A DNA stretch of 64,000 bases from Modestobacter italicus. GTDB taxonomy: Bacteria; Actinomycetota; Actinomycetes; Mycobacteriales; Geodermatophilaceae. Shown here piece by piece: positions 1 to 8,934 of this stretch. The position numbers were made by a program, and so were the translations under genes. The stretch spans positions 248,001-312,000 of the forward strand of contig NZ_JABGCJ010000002.1 of the NCBI RefSeq assembly GCF_019799965.1. Direction: 5' to 3'. Each line of letters opens with the position of its first letter. Position 1 is the first letter of the stretch. The notes under the pieces are model-generated. The model had not been told where the DNA came from. It searched no databases and saw only the letters and a list, made by a program, of their open reading frames with translations.

Positions 1-10
1 ATGTGCTCCT

Positions 11-40
11 GGGGCGGGTTCTCAGCCGAGAACCCGCCCC
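11..40 (-). terminator. Terminator hairpin downstream of valS
   Basis: A perfect 13-bp stem (arms 11-23 and 28-40) closes a 4-nt loop 30 bases past the valS stop codon. There is no T-tract, which is usual for actinobacterial terminators. Confidence 0.7.
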
Positions 41-69
41 AGACGCACATCGCCAACTCTGTGAGGCGG

Positions 70-2655
70 TCAGGCCTCGGGGGTCTCGGCGAGGACGACG
101 TCCACCCGCAGCGGGCCTTCCTCGGCGACCACGGTCAGCTCGGCGATCCGGCCGGCGTCCACCAGGTCGCCGCGAGCGGCCTCGACGGCCGCCGACCGCG
201 CGGCCGGCGCGGTCACCGTCGTGCTGGCGACGTCGGTGCGCATCGAGGTCTTCGCGTCGGACTTCGCCTTGCGGACGAGCGACAGGACCTCGGCCGCGGC
301 GGTCACCACCGCCGGGTCGCCACCGGTCGGCAGCTCGCTCGCGGTCGGCCACAGCGCGCGGTGCACCGAGCCGGCCTGCCACCAGGACCAGACCTCCTCG
401 GTGACGAAGGGCAGCACCGGGGCGAGCAGTCGCAGCTGCACCGACAGGGCCAGCGCCAGGGTGGCCTGGGCGGAGGCGGCGGCGTCCCCGGTGCCGTAGG
501 CCCGGGTCTTCACCAGCTCCACGTAGTCGTCGCAGAACGACCAGAAGAACGACTCGGTGACCTCCAGGGCCCGGGTGTAGTTGTAGGCCTCCATGGCCGC
601 GGTCGCCTCGTCGACGACGGTGGCCAGCGATGCCAGCAGCCCGCGGTCGATCGGCTCGGTGACCGCCTCGGCCGTCAGGTCGGGTGAAGCGCCCAGCCCC
701 AGCACGAACTTGCCGATGTTGAGGACCTTCATGGCCAGCCGGCGGCCGACCTTCATCTGCGCCTCGTCGAACGGGCTGTCCGCACCCGGCCGGGCGCCGG
801 CGGCGCGCCAGCGCACCGCGTCGGTGCCGTAGCGCTCCAGCACGTCGATCGGGGTGGTCGCGTTGCCCTTGGACTTCGACATCTTCTTGCGGTCGGGGTC
901 GACCACGAAGCCGGAGATGGTGGCGTGCGTGAACGGCACCGTGCCGTGCTCGAAGTGCGCCCGGACGACGGTGGAGAACAGCCAGGTGCGGATGATGTCG
1001 TGCGCCTGCGGCCGCTGGTCCATCGGGAAGACGTGCGCGAACAGCTCCGGGTCGGTCTCCCAGCCGGAGGCGACCTGCGGGGACAGCGAGGACGTCGCCC
1101 AGGTGTCCATGACGTCGGGGTCGGCCATGAACCCGCCGGGCACGCCGCGCTGGTCGGCGGTGAAGCCCTCCGGGACGTCGGACGACGGGTCGACCGGCAG
1201 CGCCGACTCCGGCGCGGTGATCGGGTTCGCGTAGTCCGGCTCGCCGTCGGAGTCGAGCCGGTACCAGACCGGGAACGGGACGCCGAAGAACCGCTGGCGG
1301 CTGATCAGCCAGTCGCCGTTGAGGCCCTCGACCCAGTTCTCGTAGCGGTGCCGCATGTGCTCGGGCACCCACTGGATCTCCCGGCCCCGCTGCAGCAGCG
1401 CCTCGCGCAGGTCGGCGTCCCGGCCGCCGTTGCGGATGTACCACTGCCGGGTGGTGACGATCTCCAGCGGGCGCTCGCCCTTCTCGAAGAACTTCACCGG
1501 GTGGGTGATCGGCTTGGGGTCACCGACCAGGTCGCCGGACTCGCGCAGCAGCTCGACGATCCGCTGCTGCGCGCTGAAGGAGGTCTTGCCGGCCAGCTCG
1601 CCGTAGACGTCGGCGGGTACGCCGGCCGGCGGGTCGGCGATGAACCGGCCGTCCCAGCCGATGACCGCGCGGGTGGGCAGCTGCAGCTCGCGCCACCAGG
1701 TGACGTCGTTGAGGTCGCCGAAGGTGCAGATCATCGCGATGCCGGAGCCCTTGTCGGGCTCGGCCAGCCGGTGGGCGACCACGGGCACCTCGACGCCGAA
1801 CAGCGGCGTGGTGACGGTCTTGCCGAACAGCGGCTGGTACCGCTCGTCGTCCGGGTGGGCGACCAGGGCGACGCAGGCGGGCAGCAGCTCGGGGCGGGTG
1901 GTCTCGATGAACACCGGGCCCTCCGGCCCGGCGAAGCCGATCCGGTGGTAGGCGCCGGGGCGCTCCCGGTCCTCCAGTTCGGCCTGGGCGACGGCGGTGC
2001 GGAAGGTGACGTCCCAGAGGGTCGGCGCCTCCTGGGCGTAGGCCTCGCCGCGGGCCAGGTTGTGCAGGAACATCTTCTGCGCGGTGGCCCGCGAGGACTC
2101 CGAGATCGTCCGGTAGACGTTGGTCCAGTCGACGGACAGGCCGACCCGGCGCCACAGCTCCTCGAACGCGGCCTCGTCGACGGCGGTCAGCCGCTCGCAC
2201 AGCTCGACGAAGTTGCGCCGGGAGATCGGCAGCTGGTCCTTGCCCGGCTTCTCCGGGGGCTGGAAGTCCTCGTCGTAGGGGAGCGAGGGGTCGCAGCGCA
2301 CGCCGTAGTAGTTCTGCACCCGGCGCTCGGTCGGCAGGCCGTTGTCGTCCCAGCCCATCGGGTAGAAGACGTGCTTGCCGCGCATCCGCTGGTAGCGGGC
2401 GACGATGTCGGTGTGGGTGTAGCTGAACACGTGGCCCACGTGCAGCGAGCCGCTCGCGGTGGGCGGCGGGGTGTCGATCGCGTAGGTCTGCGCGCGGGGG
2501 GCGGCCAGCGCGGCGTCCCGGTCGAAGGCGTACGTGTCGCCCTCGGCCCAGCGGGCCACCCACTTCTCCTCCAGCCCGTCGATCGAGGGCTTCTCGGGTA
2601 CGCCGCCGGTGCTCCCCGGGGGAGTGCTGTCCAGGGATCGGGTGTCGGCAACCAT
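70..2655 (-). CDS. valS: Valyl-tRNA synthetase, archaeal-like type
   Basis: Cytoplasmic class I synthetase that charges tRNA-Val. Of the 861 residues, the HIGH signature reads HVGH at about 72-75 and the KMSKS loop sits at 591-595; a CP1 editing domain lies between them. The segment after HIGH reads [10 protein letters not shown], as in the archaeal/alphaproteobacterial-like ValRS group. The protein lacks the C-terminal coiled coil of ordinary bacterial ValRS. In Mycobacterium valS precedes folC on the same strand; here it is divergent, with only 19 bp between start codons. The ATG at 2655 was chosen because a -10 box (TAGGAT) ends 7 nt upstream; an in-frame ATG at 2664 is possible. The inverted orientation and unusual type suggest replacement of the ancestral gene (inference). 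Confidence 0.93.
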   Translation of the reverse strand: MVADTRSLDSTPPGSTGGVPEKPSIDGLEEKWVARWAEGDTYAFDRDAALAAPRAQTYAIDTPPPTASGSLHVGHVFSYTHTDIVARYQRMRGKHVFYPMGWDDNGLPTERRVQNYYGVRCDPSLPYDEDFQPPEKPGKDQLPISRRNFVELCERLTAVDEAAFEELWRRVGLSVDWTNVYRTISESSRATAQKMFLHNLARGEAYAQEAPTLWDVTFRTAVAQAELEDRERPGAYHRIGFAGPEGPVFIETTRPELLPACVALVAHPDDERYQPLFGKTVTTPLFGVEVPVVAHRLAEPDKGSGIAMICTFGDLNDVTWWRELQLPTRAVIGWDGRFIADPPAGVPADVYGELAGKTSFSAQQRIVELLRESGDLVGDPKPITHPVKFFEKGERPLEIVTTRQWYIRNGGRDADLREALLQRGREIQWVPEHMRHRYENWVEGLNGDWLISRQRFFGVPFPVWYRLDSDGEPDYANPITAPESALPVDPSSDVPEGFTADQRGVPGGFMADPDVMDTWATSSLSPQVASGWETDPELFAHVFPMDQRPQAHDIIRTWLFSTVVRAHFEHGTVPFTHATISGFVVDPDRKKMSKSKGNATTPIDVLERYGTDAVRWRAAGARPGADSPFDEAQMKVGRRLAMKVLNIGKFVLGLGASPDLTAEAVTEPIDRGLLASLATVVDEATAAMEAYNYTRALEVTESFFWSFCDDYVELVKTRAYGTGDAAASAQATLALALSVQLRLLAPVLPFVTEEVWSWWQAGSVHRALWPTASELPTGGDPAVVTAAAEVLSLVRKAKSDAKTSMRTDVASTTVTAPAARSAAVEAARGDLVDAGRIAELTVVAEEGPLRVDVVLAETPEA

Positions 2656-2662
2656 GACTGGC

Positions 2663-2668
2663 ATCCTA
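2663..2668 (-). promoter_or_regulatory. valS -10 element
   Basis: TAGGAT on the minus strand ends 7 nt before the valS ATG, so transcription would begin at the start codon. It lies in the 19-bp gap shared with folC. Confidence 0.5.
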
Positions 2669-2674
2669 AGAGCG

Positions 2675-4072
2675 ATGAGCACCTCCCTTCCCCGTGACCT
2701 GGCCCGGGTCGAGCAGGCGCTCCTGGCGCGCTGGCCCGAGAGCCGGCTCGAGCCGTCCCTCACCCGCATCTCCGCCCTGGTCGACCTGCTCGGTTCGCCG
2801 CACCGGGCGATGCCGGTCGTCCAGGTCACCGGCACGAACGGCAAGACGACGACCGCGCGCATGATCGACGAGCTGCTGCGCGGCTTCGGTCTGCGGGTCG
2901 GCCGGTTCACCAGCCCGCACCTGGAGTCGATCCGCGAGCGGATCGTGCTCGACGGTGAGCCGCTGCCCGCCGAGCGCTTCGTCGAGGTCTTCGACGACAT
3001 CGCGCCCTACGTGCAGATGGTCGACGCGGGCAGCGACGTCCCGATGTCGTTCTTCGAGGTGATGGTGGCGATGGCCTACGCCGCCTTCGCCGAGGCGCCG
3101 GTCGACGTCGCGGTCATCGAGGTCGGCATGGGCGGCACCTGGGACGCCACCAACGTCGCCGACGCCCGGGTCGCCGTGGTCACCCCGGTCTCGCTGGACC
3201 ACGCCGAGTACCTCGGCCCCGACGTCGCCACGATCGCCACCGAGAAGGCCGGGATCATCAAGCCGACCTCCGGGGACGGGGTGCTGCCCGACGGGCGCCC
3301 GGACGGCGGTGTCGTCGCGGTGCTCGCCCACCAGCCGGCCGGTGCACTGGAGGCGCTGGTGCGCCGGGCGATCGAGGTCGACGCCACGGTGGCTCGCGAG
3401 GGCACCGAGTTCGGCGTGCTGGAGCGCCGGGTCGCCGTCGGCGGACAGCAGGTGCGGCTGCAGGGCCTGGGCGGGGAGTACGACGAGGTCTACCTGCCGC
3501 TGTTCGGCGCCCACCAGGCGCAGAACGCGGCGGTCGCGCTGGCCGCCGTCGAAGCGTTCCTCGGCGCCGGCGCGGCCACCGGCGTGGTGGCCCAGGACGT
3601 CGTCCGGGAGTCCTTCGCCGCCGTCCGGTCGCCCGGTCGGCTCGAGCGGGTGCGCAGCTCCCCGGCCGTGCTGGTGGACGCCGCGCACAACCCGGCCGGC
3701 ATGCGGGCCACGGTCGAGGCGGTCCGGGAGTCCTTCGACTTCACCCGGCTGGTCGGGGTGGTGGGGTGCGTGCAGGGCAAGGACGTCAGCGGCATGCTGG
3801 CCGAGCTCGAGCCGCTGTGCGCCGAGCTGGTCGTCACCCAGAACAGCTCGCCGCGGGCCATCCCGGCCGACGAGCTGGGGGCGCTGGCCGTCGACGTCTT
3901 CGGCGCTGACCGGGTGAGCGTGCACCCGCTGCTCACCGAGGCCATCGAGTCGGCGATCGAGCTGGCCGAGGCCGGCCCGGACGACGCCCTCGGCGGGTCC
4001 GGCGTGCTGGTCACCGGGAGCGTGATCACGGCGGGGGAGGCCCGCGCACTCCTGGGCGGGAAGTCGCGGTGA
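2675..4072 (+). CDS. folC: Folylpolyglutamate/dihydrofolate synthase
   Basis: ATP-dependent ligase of the Mur-ligase superfamily that adds glutamate to dihydropteroate and to folates, so it acts in both folate synthesis and folate retention. The 465-residue protein carries the P-loop GTNGKT at 53-58, followed by the Mur-type central domain and the C-terminal ligase domain (including VDAAHNPAG). The start is the ATG just after the divergent valS start, since homologues begin close to this point. The stop overlaps the next start as GTGA, so the two genes are probably translated together. The order folC-DUF4233-(ndk) is conserved in actinobacteria. Confidence 0.93.
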   Translation: MSTSLPRDLARVEQALLARWPESRLEPSLTRISALVDLLGSPHRAMPVVQVTGTNGKTTTARMIDELLRGFGLRVGRFTSPHLESIRERIVLDGEPLPAERFVEVFDDIAPYVQMVDAGSDVPMSFFEVMVAMAYAAFAEAPVDVAVIEVGMGGTWDATNVADARVAVVTPVSLDHAEYLGPDVATIATEKAGIIKPTSGDGVLPDGRPDGGVVAVLAHQPAGALEALVRRAIEVDATVAREGTEFGVLERRVAVGGQQVRLQGLGGEYDEVYLPLFGAHQAQNAAVALAAVEAFLGAGAATGVVAQDVVRESFAAVRSPGRLERVRSSPAVLVDAAHNPAGMRATVEAVRESFDFTRLVGVVGCVQGKDVSGMLAELEPLCAELVVTQNSSPRAIPADELGALAVDVFGADRVSVHPLLTEAIESAIELAEAGPDDALGGSGVLVTGSVITAGEARALLGGKSR

Positions 4073-4455
4073 CCGCTCCCGACCCGGTGCGCGCCGGGAG
4101 GGCGCTGGGCGGCGCGGCGGCGGCGATCCTGCTGCTGGAGGGGATCGCCGTCCTGTTCGTGCCGCGGGGCATCGCGCAGAGCGGCGACGGGCTGACCGGC
4201 TTCCGGCTGGTCTACCTGATCGTGCTGGCGGTGCTGCTGATCCTGGCCAGCGGGGTGCAGCGCCGGCCGCAGGGTCTGCTCATCGGCAGCGTGCTGCAGG
4301 TCCCCTTGCTGCTGACCGGGCTGTTCAGCTCGGCCATGTGGCTCGTGGGTGGCGTCTTCGTGCTGATCTGGCTGTACCTGCTGCAGGTGCGCAAGGACCT
4401 GCTGGGCTCGCCCCTCGGCCCGCCGCCGACGGCACCTCCGCCTGTCGCTGAGTGA
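4069..4455 (+). CDS. DUF4233 membrane protein
   Basis: A 128-residue integral membrane protein of the DUF4233 family, which sits beside folC in many actinobacteria (Rv2446c in M. tuberculosis). Four hydrophobic segments are visible, at roughly residues 13-32, 45-62, 70-88 and 92-110, followed by a short proline-rich cytoplasmic tail. No catalytic motif can be seen and the function is unknown. The GTG start overlaps the folC stop by 4 nt. Confidence 0.85.
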   Translation: MTAPDPVRAGRALGGAAAAILLLEGIAVLFVPRGIAQSGDGLTGFRLVYLIVLAVLLILASGVQRRPQGLLIGSVLQVPLLLTGLFSSAMWLVGGVFVLIWLYLLQVRKDLLGSPLGPPPTAPPPVAE

Positions 4456-4461
4456 CGGCGG

Positions 4462-4485
4462 CCCCGTCGGCTCATCCGATCGGGG
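4462..4485 (+). terminator. Probable terminator after folC-DUF4233
   Basis: CCCCGTCGG and CCGATCGGGG pair with one bulged base around a CTCAT loop, 6 nt past the stop codon. No T-tract follows. Confidence 0.4.
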
Positions 4486-4530
4486 GGTGCGCGCTGCGCC
4501 CGGGTGCACCGGCGGGCGAGGCTTGCCGAA

Positions 4531-4568
4531 CTCCCCAGCAGTGACGCACGGACGCGTCACCGGGGGAG
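4531..4568 (+). promoter_or_regulatory. Stem-loop in the leader of the small downstream gene
   Basis: Two nested 6-bp stems (4531-4536 with 4563-4568, and 4541-4546 with 4555-4560) are separated by a small internal loop and close an 8-nt loop. The structure ends 9 nt before the AGGAGG ribosome-binding site of the next gene. It matches no riboswitch I recognise. Confidence 0.35.
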
Positions 4569-4589
4569 CCGAGGGACAGGAGGACGGCG

Positions 4590-4865
4590 ATGGGTGACCA
4601 CAGCCGCTGCTGCGCCGGACACCACGACCGCAAGCCGGAGAAGCGTCCCGGGCAGCCGGCCGACCCGGCGATCCCGCTGGCCGGGCCGATCAGCACGACG
4701 ATCGTCTCCTACGCCGCGCGGGTCCGGCACCGGGTGGGCGAGGACGCCGTGGACCGGCACGCCCGTGAGCTGCACGCCCGGGCCAGCTACGACTGCTGGA
4801 ACGGGCTCAGCGAGAAGGACCAGGAGCTCTGGCGGCACATGGCCCGCCTCGACCTGACCCGCTGA
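4590..4865 (+). CDS. Small hypothetical protein
   Basis: A 91-residue protein that I do not recognise. The start is well supported: AGGAGG lies 6 nt upstream of the ATG. The N-terminal part has a short Cys/His cluster (RCCAGHHDR, from residue 6) and a proline-rich linker. The C-terminal half is charged and likely helical, with several Trp, Arg and Glu residues. There is no signal peptide or membrane segment. It is convergent with the Clp-N gene, and a structured leader precedes it. Codon use matches the neighbours, so it is probably a real gene. Confidence 0.6.
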   Translation: MGDHSRCCAGHHDRKPEKRPGQPADPAIPLAGPISTTIVSYAARVRHRVGEDAVDRHARELHARASYDCWNGLSEKDQELWRHMARLDLTR

Positions 4866-4891
4866 GGCGCCGACCGCCTCGTGTGCGGCCC

Positions 4892-5428
4892 TCAGGCGGC
4901 CGACGCGTCCCCGAGCTGACCGCGCAGCCGGTCGGCGTCGGTGCCCAGCTGCTGGAGGACGCGCACGACCACCGGGTCGCCGACCGTCAGCAGCCCGGCG
5001 AGCACCGCACCGGTGTCGATGACCCGGGCGCGCCGGCGCAGCCTCGACCGGAGCACGTGCCGCAGCGCCTCCTCCAGGGCGCGCTTGCTGCCGTCGGCGA
5101 ACGGGATGTGTCCGGCCGGCTCCCGGCCGCCGCGCTCCAGGGCGCCCGCGCCGAAGGCGGACTCCGCGGCTGCGCGCACCTGGTCCAGGTCGATGCCGAC
5201 GGCGGCCAGTGCGTCGGCGTCCAGCGCACCGTTCGAGCGGGCCAGGGCCGACTCGACGGATCCGAGGTCGACGCCGTTCGCCCGCAGCACCTGGCCCCCT
5301 CGACCGGGGTCGGCGGTCAGGGCCAGCAGGAGGTGCACCGGCTCGATCCGCTCGGCGTACTGCCAGCGAGCCTGCACCTGGGCCATGACGACCACCTGAC
5401 GGGCCTCTCGGGTGAAGCGTTCGAACAC
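4892..5428 (-). CDS. Clp N-terminal domain protein
   Basis: A 178-residue stand-alone protein made of the double Clp-N repeat found at the front of ClpA/ClpC. It starts MFERFTREARQVVVMAQ and includes the typical EPVHLLLAL stretch, but has no AAA+ ATPase domain. Such proteins may act as adaptors or decoys for Clp substrates; that role is inferred here. The GTG start lies 1 nt after the stop of the upstream HTH gene, so both are read from the same autoregulated promoter. Confidence 0.8.
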   Translation of the reverse strand: MFERFTREARQVVVMAQVQARWQYAERIEPVHLLLALTADPGRGGQVLRANGVDLGSVESALARSNGALDADALAAVGIDLDQVRAAAESAFGAGALERGGREPAGHIPFADGSKRALEEALRHVLRSRLRRRARVIDTGAVLAGLLTVGDPVVVRVLQQLGTDADRLRGQLGDASAA

Positions 5429-5429
5429 G

Positions 5430-5651
5430 TCAGCGGTCCCTTCGCGAGGTGGCGTGCTTCTTGTGGACGGCCTGTCTGCTGACGCCGAGGGCGTCGGCGA
5501 TCTGCTGCCACGACCAGCCGCGCGCCCGGGCGTTGCCGACCTGCAGCACCTCCAGCCGGTCGGCGAGGTCGCGCAGGGCGCGGATGGCGCGCAGCCCGGT
5601 GTCCGGGTCGTCGGCCGCGGCGGCGGTGGTGACGTCGGTGGGAGAGGCCAT
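5430..5651 (-). CDS. Small helix-turn-helix regulator
   Basis: A 73-residue DNA-binding protein. The C-terminal half is a clear HTH (WSWQQIADALGVSRQAVHKKH, residues about 46-66), preceded by a leucine-rich helix that may dimerise. It is the first gene of a two-gene unit with the Clp-N protein. Its promoter carries two identical-arm inverted repeats overlapping the -35 and -10 boxes, so negative autoregulation is the simplest reading. The ATG is the probable first transcribed base, lying 6 nt after TACGTT. HTH/Clp-N pairs recur in actinobacteria, but the signal is unknown. Confidence 0.8.
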   Translation of the reverse strand: MASPTDVTTAAAADDPDTGLRAIRALRDLADRLEVLQVGNARARGWSWQQIADALGVSRQAVHKKHATSRRDR

Positions 5652-5654
5652 GTC

Positions 5655-5697
5655 GTCAACGTAAGTTGACGCATCGGGTCTGTCAACCGAGGTTGAC
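5655..5697 (-). promoter_or_regulatory. Twin operator and promoter of the HTH/Clp-N operon
   Basis: Two perfect inverted repeats of form GTCAAC-N4-GTTGAC lie at 5655-5670 and 5682-5697, 27 bp apart centre to centre. On the minus strand the -35 box TTGACA (5681-5686) and the -10 box TACGTT (5658-5663), 17 bp apart, fall inside or beside them. The second repeat also reaches the -35 region of the divergent ndk promoter. Confidence 0.75.
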
Positions 5698-5710
5698 GTC
5701 GACGGTCCCG

Positions 5711-5716
5711 TACGCT
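5711..5716 (+). promoter_or_regulatory. ndk -10 element
   Basis: TACGCT ends 7 nt before the ndk GTG. No good -35 is visible at the right distance, but the upstream operator repeat covers that position. Confidence 0.5.
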
Positions 5717-5723
5717 CCCGGCC

Positions 5724-6146
5724 GTGTCTGCACCCACTGCTGAGCGTTCGCTGGTCCTGGTCAAGCCCGACGGCGTCGCCCGAGGCCTCGTCGGTCAGGT
5801 CGTCGCCCGCCTGGAGGCCAAGGGCCTGCGCCTGGTCGCCGCCGAGCTGCGCACCCTGACCACCGAGGTCGCCGAAGAGCACTACGCCGAGCACCGCGAG
5901 CGCCCGTTCTTCGGCTCGCTGGTCGAGTTCATCACCAGCGCCCCGCTGCTCGCGCTGGTCGTCGAGGGCCCGCGGGCCATCGAGGCCTTCCGCGCGCTGG
6001 CCGGCGCCACGGACCCGGTGAAGGCCGCTCCCGGCACGATCCGCGGCGACTTCGCCCTCGAGGTGCAGTCCAACATCGTGCACGGCTCGGACTCGCCCGA
6101 GTCCGCCGCGCGCGAGATCGCGCTCTTCTTCCCCCAGCTGGGCTGA
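5724..6146 (+). CDS. ndk: Nucleoside diphosphate kinase
   Basis: Transfers the gamma phosphate between nucleoside tri- and diphosphates through a phospho-histidine, balancing the NTP/dNTP pools. The 140-residue length is standard. The N-terminal LVLVKPDGV strand is present, and the catalytic histidine is His120 in NIVHGSDS. The GTG start fits the family N-terminus and follows a -10 box by 7 nt. Its promoter is divergent from the HTH/Clp-N pair and may share its operator. A long perfect palindrome follows the gene. Confidence 0.95.
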   Translation: MSAPTAERSLVLVKPDGVARGLVGQVVARLEAKGLRLVAAELRTLTTEVAEEHYAEHRERPFFGSLVEFITSAPLLALVVEGPRAIEAFRALAGATDPVKAAPGTIRGDFALEVQSNIVHGSDSPESAAREIALFFPQLG

Positions 6147-6169
6147 CGCCCCGGCGGTCACGCCCGACA

Positions 6170-6209
6170 CCCCCGGGCGGCCATGTTCGCGAACATGGCC
6201 GCCCGGGGG
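6170..6209. repeat. 40-bp perfect palindrome after ndk
   Basis: Two 20-bp arms meet with no spacer (6170-6189 and 6190-6209). The core GGCCATGTT-N4-AACATGGCC occurs again at 17427-17448, so this is likely a dispersed palindromic element. It could also terminate ndk transcription. Confidence 0.75.
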
Positions 6210-6240
6210 ACGTGGCCCGGGCGGCTACCCTGGGCGGGTC

Positions 6241-8166
6241 ATGACTGTCGAGTCCCTGTACCCCCGTCTCGAGCCGCTGCTCGCCCAGGTGGCGAAGCCG
6301 ATCCAGTACGTCGGTGGCGAGCTCAACGCCCAGATCAAGCCGTGGGACGACGTCGCCGTCCACTGGGCGCTGATGTACCCCGACGCCTACGAGGTCGGCC
6401 TGCCCAACCAGGGCCTCATGATCCTGTACGAGGTGCTCAACGAGCGCCCGGACGCCCTGGCCGAGCGCACCTACGCCGTCTGGCCCGACCTCGCCGGGCT
6501 GATGCGCGAGCACGGCGTCGGCCAGTTCACCGTCGACGCCCACCGCCCGGTGCGCGACTTCGACCTGCTCGGCGTCAGCTTCGCCACCGAGCTGGGCTAC
6601 ACGAACCTGCTCGAGGCCCTCGACCTTGCCGGGGTCCCGCTGCACGCGGTCGACCGCGACGAGAGCCACCCCGTCGTCGTCGCCGGCGGGCACGCCGCCT
6701 TCAACCCCGAGCCGGTCAGCGACTTCGTCGACTGCGCGGTGCTCGGCGACGGCGAGCAGGTCGTCGGCGACATCACCGACGTCGTCGCCGCCTGGAAGGA
6801 GCAGGGCCGTCCCGGCGGGCGCGTGGAGCTGCTGGCCCGCCTCGCCCGGGTCGAGGGCGTCTACGTCCCCCGCTTCTACGCGGTCACCTACGGCGCCGAC
6901 GGCACGATCGCCGAGGTCCTCCGCACCCGGGACGACGTCCCGCCGCGGGTGGGCAAGCGCACCGTGATGGACCTCGACGAGTGGCCCTACCCCAAGCAGC
7001 CGCTGGTCCCGCTGGCCGAGAGCGTGCACGAGCGGATGAGCGTGGAGATCTTCCGCGGCTGCACCCGGGGCTGCCGGTTCTGCCAGGCCGGCATGATCAC
7101 CCGCCCGGTGCGCGAGCGGACCATCACCGGGATCGGCTCGATGGTCGACGCCGGCCTCAAGGCCACCGGCTACGAGGAGGTGGGCCTGCTCTCGCTGAGC
7201 AGTGCCGACCACTCCGAGATCGGGCAGCTGGCCAAGGAGCTCGCCGACCGGTACGAGGGCACCAACACCGGGCTCTCGCTGCCGAGCACCCGGGTCGACG
7301 CCTTCAACGTGACCCTCGCCAACGAGCTCTCCCGCAACGGCCGCCGCTCCGGGCTGACCTTCGCCCCCGAGGGCGGCAGCGAGCGGATCCGCCGGGTGAT
7401 CAACAAGACCGTGTCCAAGGAGGACCTGGTCCGCACGGTCACCACCGCCTACGCCAACGGCTGGCGCCAGGTGAAGCTCTACTTCATGTGCGGTCTGCCC
7501 ACCGAGACCGACGAGGACGTGCTCGAGATCGCCGAGCTGGCGGTCGAGGTCATCCGCGCCGGCCGGGAGGCCAGCGGCAGCAAGGACATCCGCTGCACCG
7601 TCTCCATCGGGGGCTTCGTGCCCAAGCCGCACACCCCGTTCCAGTGGGCCGCCCAGGCCAGCGCGGAGACGATCGACCACCGGCTCAAGGTGCTGCGCGA
7701 GGCGATCAACGCCGACCGCCGGATCGGCCGCTCGATCGGGCTGCGCTACCACGACGGCAAGCCCGGCGTGATCGAGGGTCTGCTCTCCCGCGGTGACCGC
7801 CGGGTGGGCCGGGTCATCGAGCGGGTGTGGCGCGACGGCGGGCACTTCGACGGCTGGAGCGAGCACTTCTCCTACCAGCGCTGGACGACGGCCGCGGCCG
7901 AGGAGCTCGCCCCCTTCGGTGTCGACCTGGACTGGTACACCACCCGGGAGCGCACCGAGCACGAGATCCTGCCCTGGGACCACCTGGACTCCGGGCTGGA
8001 CAAGGAGTGGCTCTGGGACGACTGGCAGGACGCCATCTCGGAGGACGAGGTCGGCGACTGCCGCTGGACCGGCTGCTACGACTGCGGGGTCTGCCCGACG
8101 ATGGGCACCGAGATCCAGATCGGCCCCACCGGTCGCAGCCTCCTGCCGCTCACCGTGGTGCGCTGA
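6241..8166 (+). CDS. B12-binding radical SAM protein (TIGR03960 family)
   Basis: A 641-residue protein with an N-terminal cobalamin-binding-like domain (about 20-200) and a radical SAM domain whose CxxxCxxC cluster is Cys274, Cys278 and Cys281 (GCTRGCRFC). A C-terminal extension with further cysteines (CYDCGVC, near 620) may bind a second cluster. The substrate is not established. The family normally sits directly upstream of the DUF2344 (TIGR03936) partner and RNase E/G, exactly as here, which hints at a role in tRNA or RNA modification (inference). A TACCCT -10-like box lies 9 nt before the ATG. Confidence 0.88.
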   Translation: MTVESLYPRLEPLLAQVAKPIQYVGGELNAQIKPWDDVAVHWALMYPDAYEVGLPNQGLMILYEVLNERPDALAERTYAVWPDLAGLMREHGVGQFTVDAHRPVRDFDLLGVSFATELGYTNLLEALDLAGVPLHAVDRDESHPVVVAGGHAAFNPEPVSDFVDCAVLGDGEQVVGDITDVVAAWKEQGRPGGRVELLARLARVEGVYVPRFYAVTYGADGTIAEVLRTRDDVPPRVGKRTVMDLDEWPYPKQPLVPLAESVHERMSVEIFRGCTRGCRFCQAGMITRPVRERTITGIGSMVDAGLKATGYEEVGLLSLSSADHSEIGQLAKELADRYEGTNTGLSLPSTRVDAFNVTLANELSRNGRRSGLTFAPEGGSERIRRVINKTVSKEDLVRTVTTAYANGWRQVKLYFMCGLPTETDEDVLEIAELAVEVIRAGREASGSKDIRCTVSIGGFVPKPHTPFQWAAQASAETIDHRLKVLREAINADRRIGRSIGLRYHDGKPGVIEGLLSRGDRRVGRVIERVWRDGGHFDGWSEHFSYQRWTTAAAEELAPFGVDLDWYTTRERTEHEILPWDHLDSGLDKEWLWDDWQDAISEDEVGDCRWTGCYDCGVCPTMGTEIQIGPTGRSLLPLTVVR

Positions 8167-8934
8167 GTGGCCCGCCAGCCCGACGGGCCCCCACCGCCGC
8201 CCACCGTCCAGAAGCTCCGGCTGCGCTACACCAAGCGCGGCCCGCTGCGGTTCGCCTCGCACCGCGACCTCGCCCGGGCGCTGGAGCGGGCGCTGCGCCG
8301 CGCCCAGGTCCCGATGGCGTTCTCCGCCGGGTTCAGCCCACACCCGAAGATCTCCTACATGGGGGCGGCGCCGACCGGCGCGGCCTCCGAGGCGGAGTAC
8401 TTCGAGATCGGCCTCTCGGAGCGGCGGGACCCGGAGCAGGTGCGGGTGGCCCTGGACGCCTCGCTGCCGCCGGGCATCGACGTCCTGGAGTGCGTCGAGG
8501 CGGGGGAGGGGGCCGGCTCGCTGGCCGACCGGCTGGACGCCACCCGCTGGCGGATCGACCTGCCGGGGGTCGACGCCGACGAGCTGGCCCGGGCCGTGCA
8601 GGCCCTGCTGGCGGCCGAGACCGTGCCGGTCACCAAGCGCACCAAGAACGGCACGAAGGACGTCGACGCACGGGCCGCCGTGGTCAGCGCAGCCGTGGCC
8701 GTGGAGGCAGGTTGTGCCATACTGCACGTGGTCGTACGTCAGCTCACGCCGACAGTGCGACCGGACGACGTGATGGCCGCTCTGGCTGCCGTCGCCGACC
8801 TGCGCCCGCCGTTGCCCGCCAGGGCCGTGCGTGAGGCGCAGGGCCGGCTCGACGACAGCGGTGACGTCGCCGATCCGCTCGGGCCTGACCGCGATGCCAG
8901 CTCCCGCTGCCAGGGGGAGCCGGCGCAGGTCTGA
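8167..8934 (+). CDS. DUF2344 / TIGR03936 radical-SAM-linked protein
   Basis: A 255-residue protein that begins at a GTG directly after the stop of the radical SAM gene. The family feature is the N-terminal KLRLRYTKRGPLRFASHRDL region with the AGFSPHPKISY motif. In some bacteria it is fused to the radical SAM protein, so the two are probably subunits of one enzyme. Its biochemical role is unknown. About 290 nt without a gene separate it from rne; that stretch is pyrimidine-rich, shows no clear stem-loop, and probably holds the rne promoter and leader. Confidence 0.85.
   Translation: MARQPDGPPPPPTVQKLRLRYTKRGPLRFASHRDLARALERALRRAQVPMAFSAGFSPHPKISYMGAAPTGAASEAEYFEIGLSERRDPEQVRVALDASLPPGIDVLECVEAGEGAGSLADRLDATRWRIDLPGVDADELARAVQALLAAETVPVTKRTKNGTKDVDARAAVVSAAVAVEAGCAILHVVVRQLTPTVRPDDVMAALAAVADLRPPLPARAVREAQGRLDDSGDVADPLGPDRDASSRCQGEPAQV

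Noticed and set aside
4531-4568. Known riboswitch (guanidine, cobalamin or SAM class)
   Set aside because: None of the conserved loop or core bases of those classes is present.
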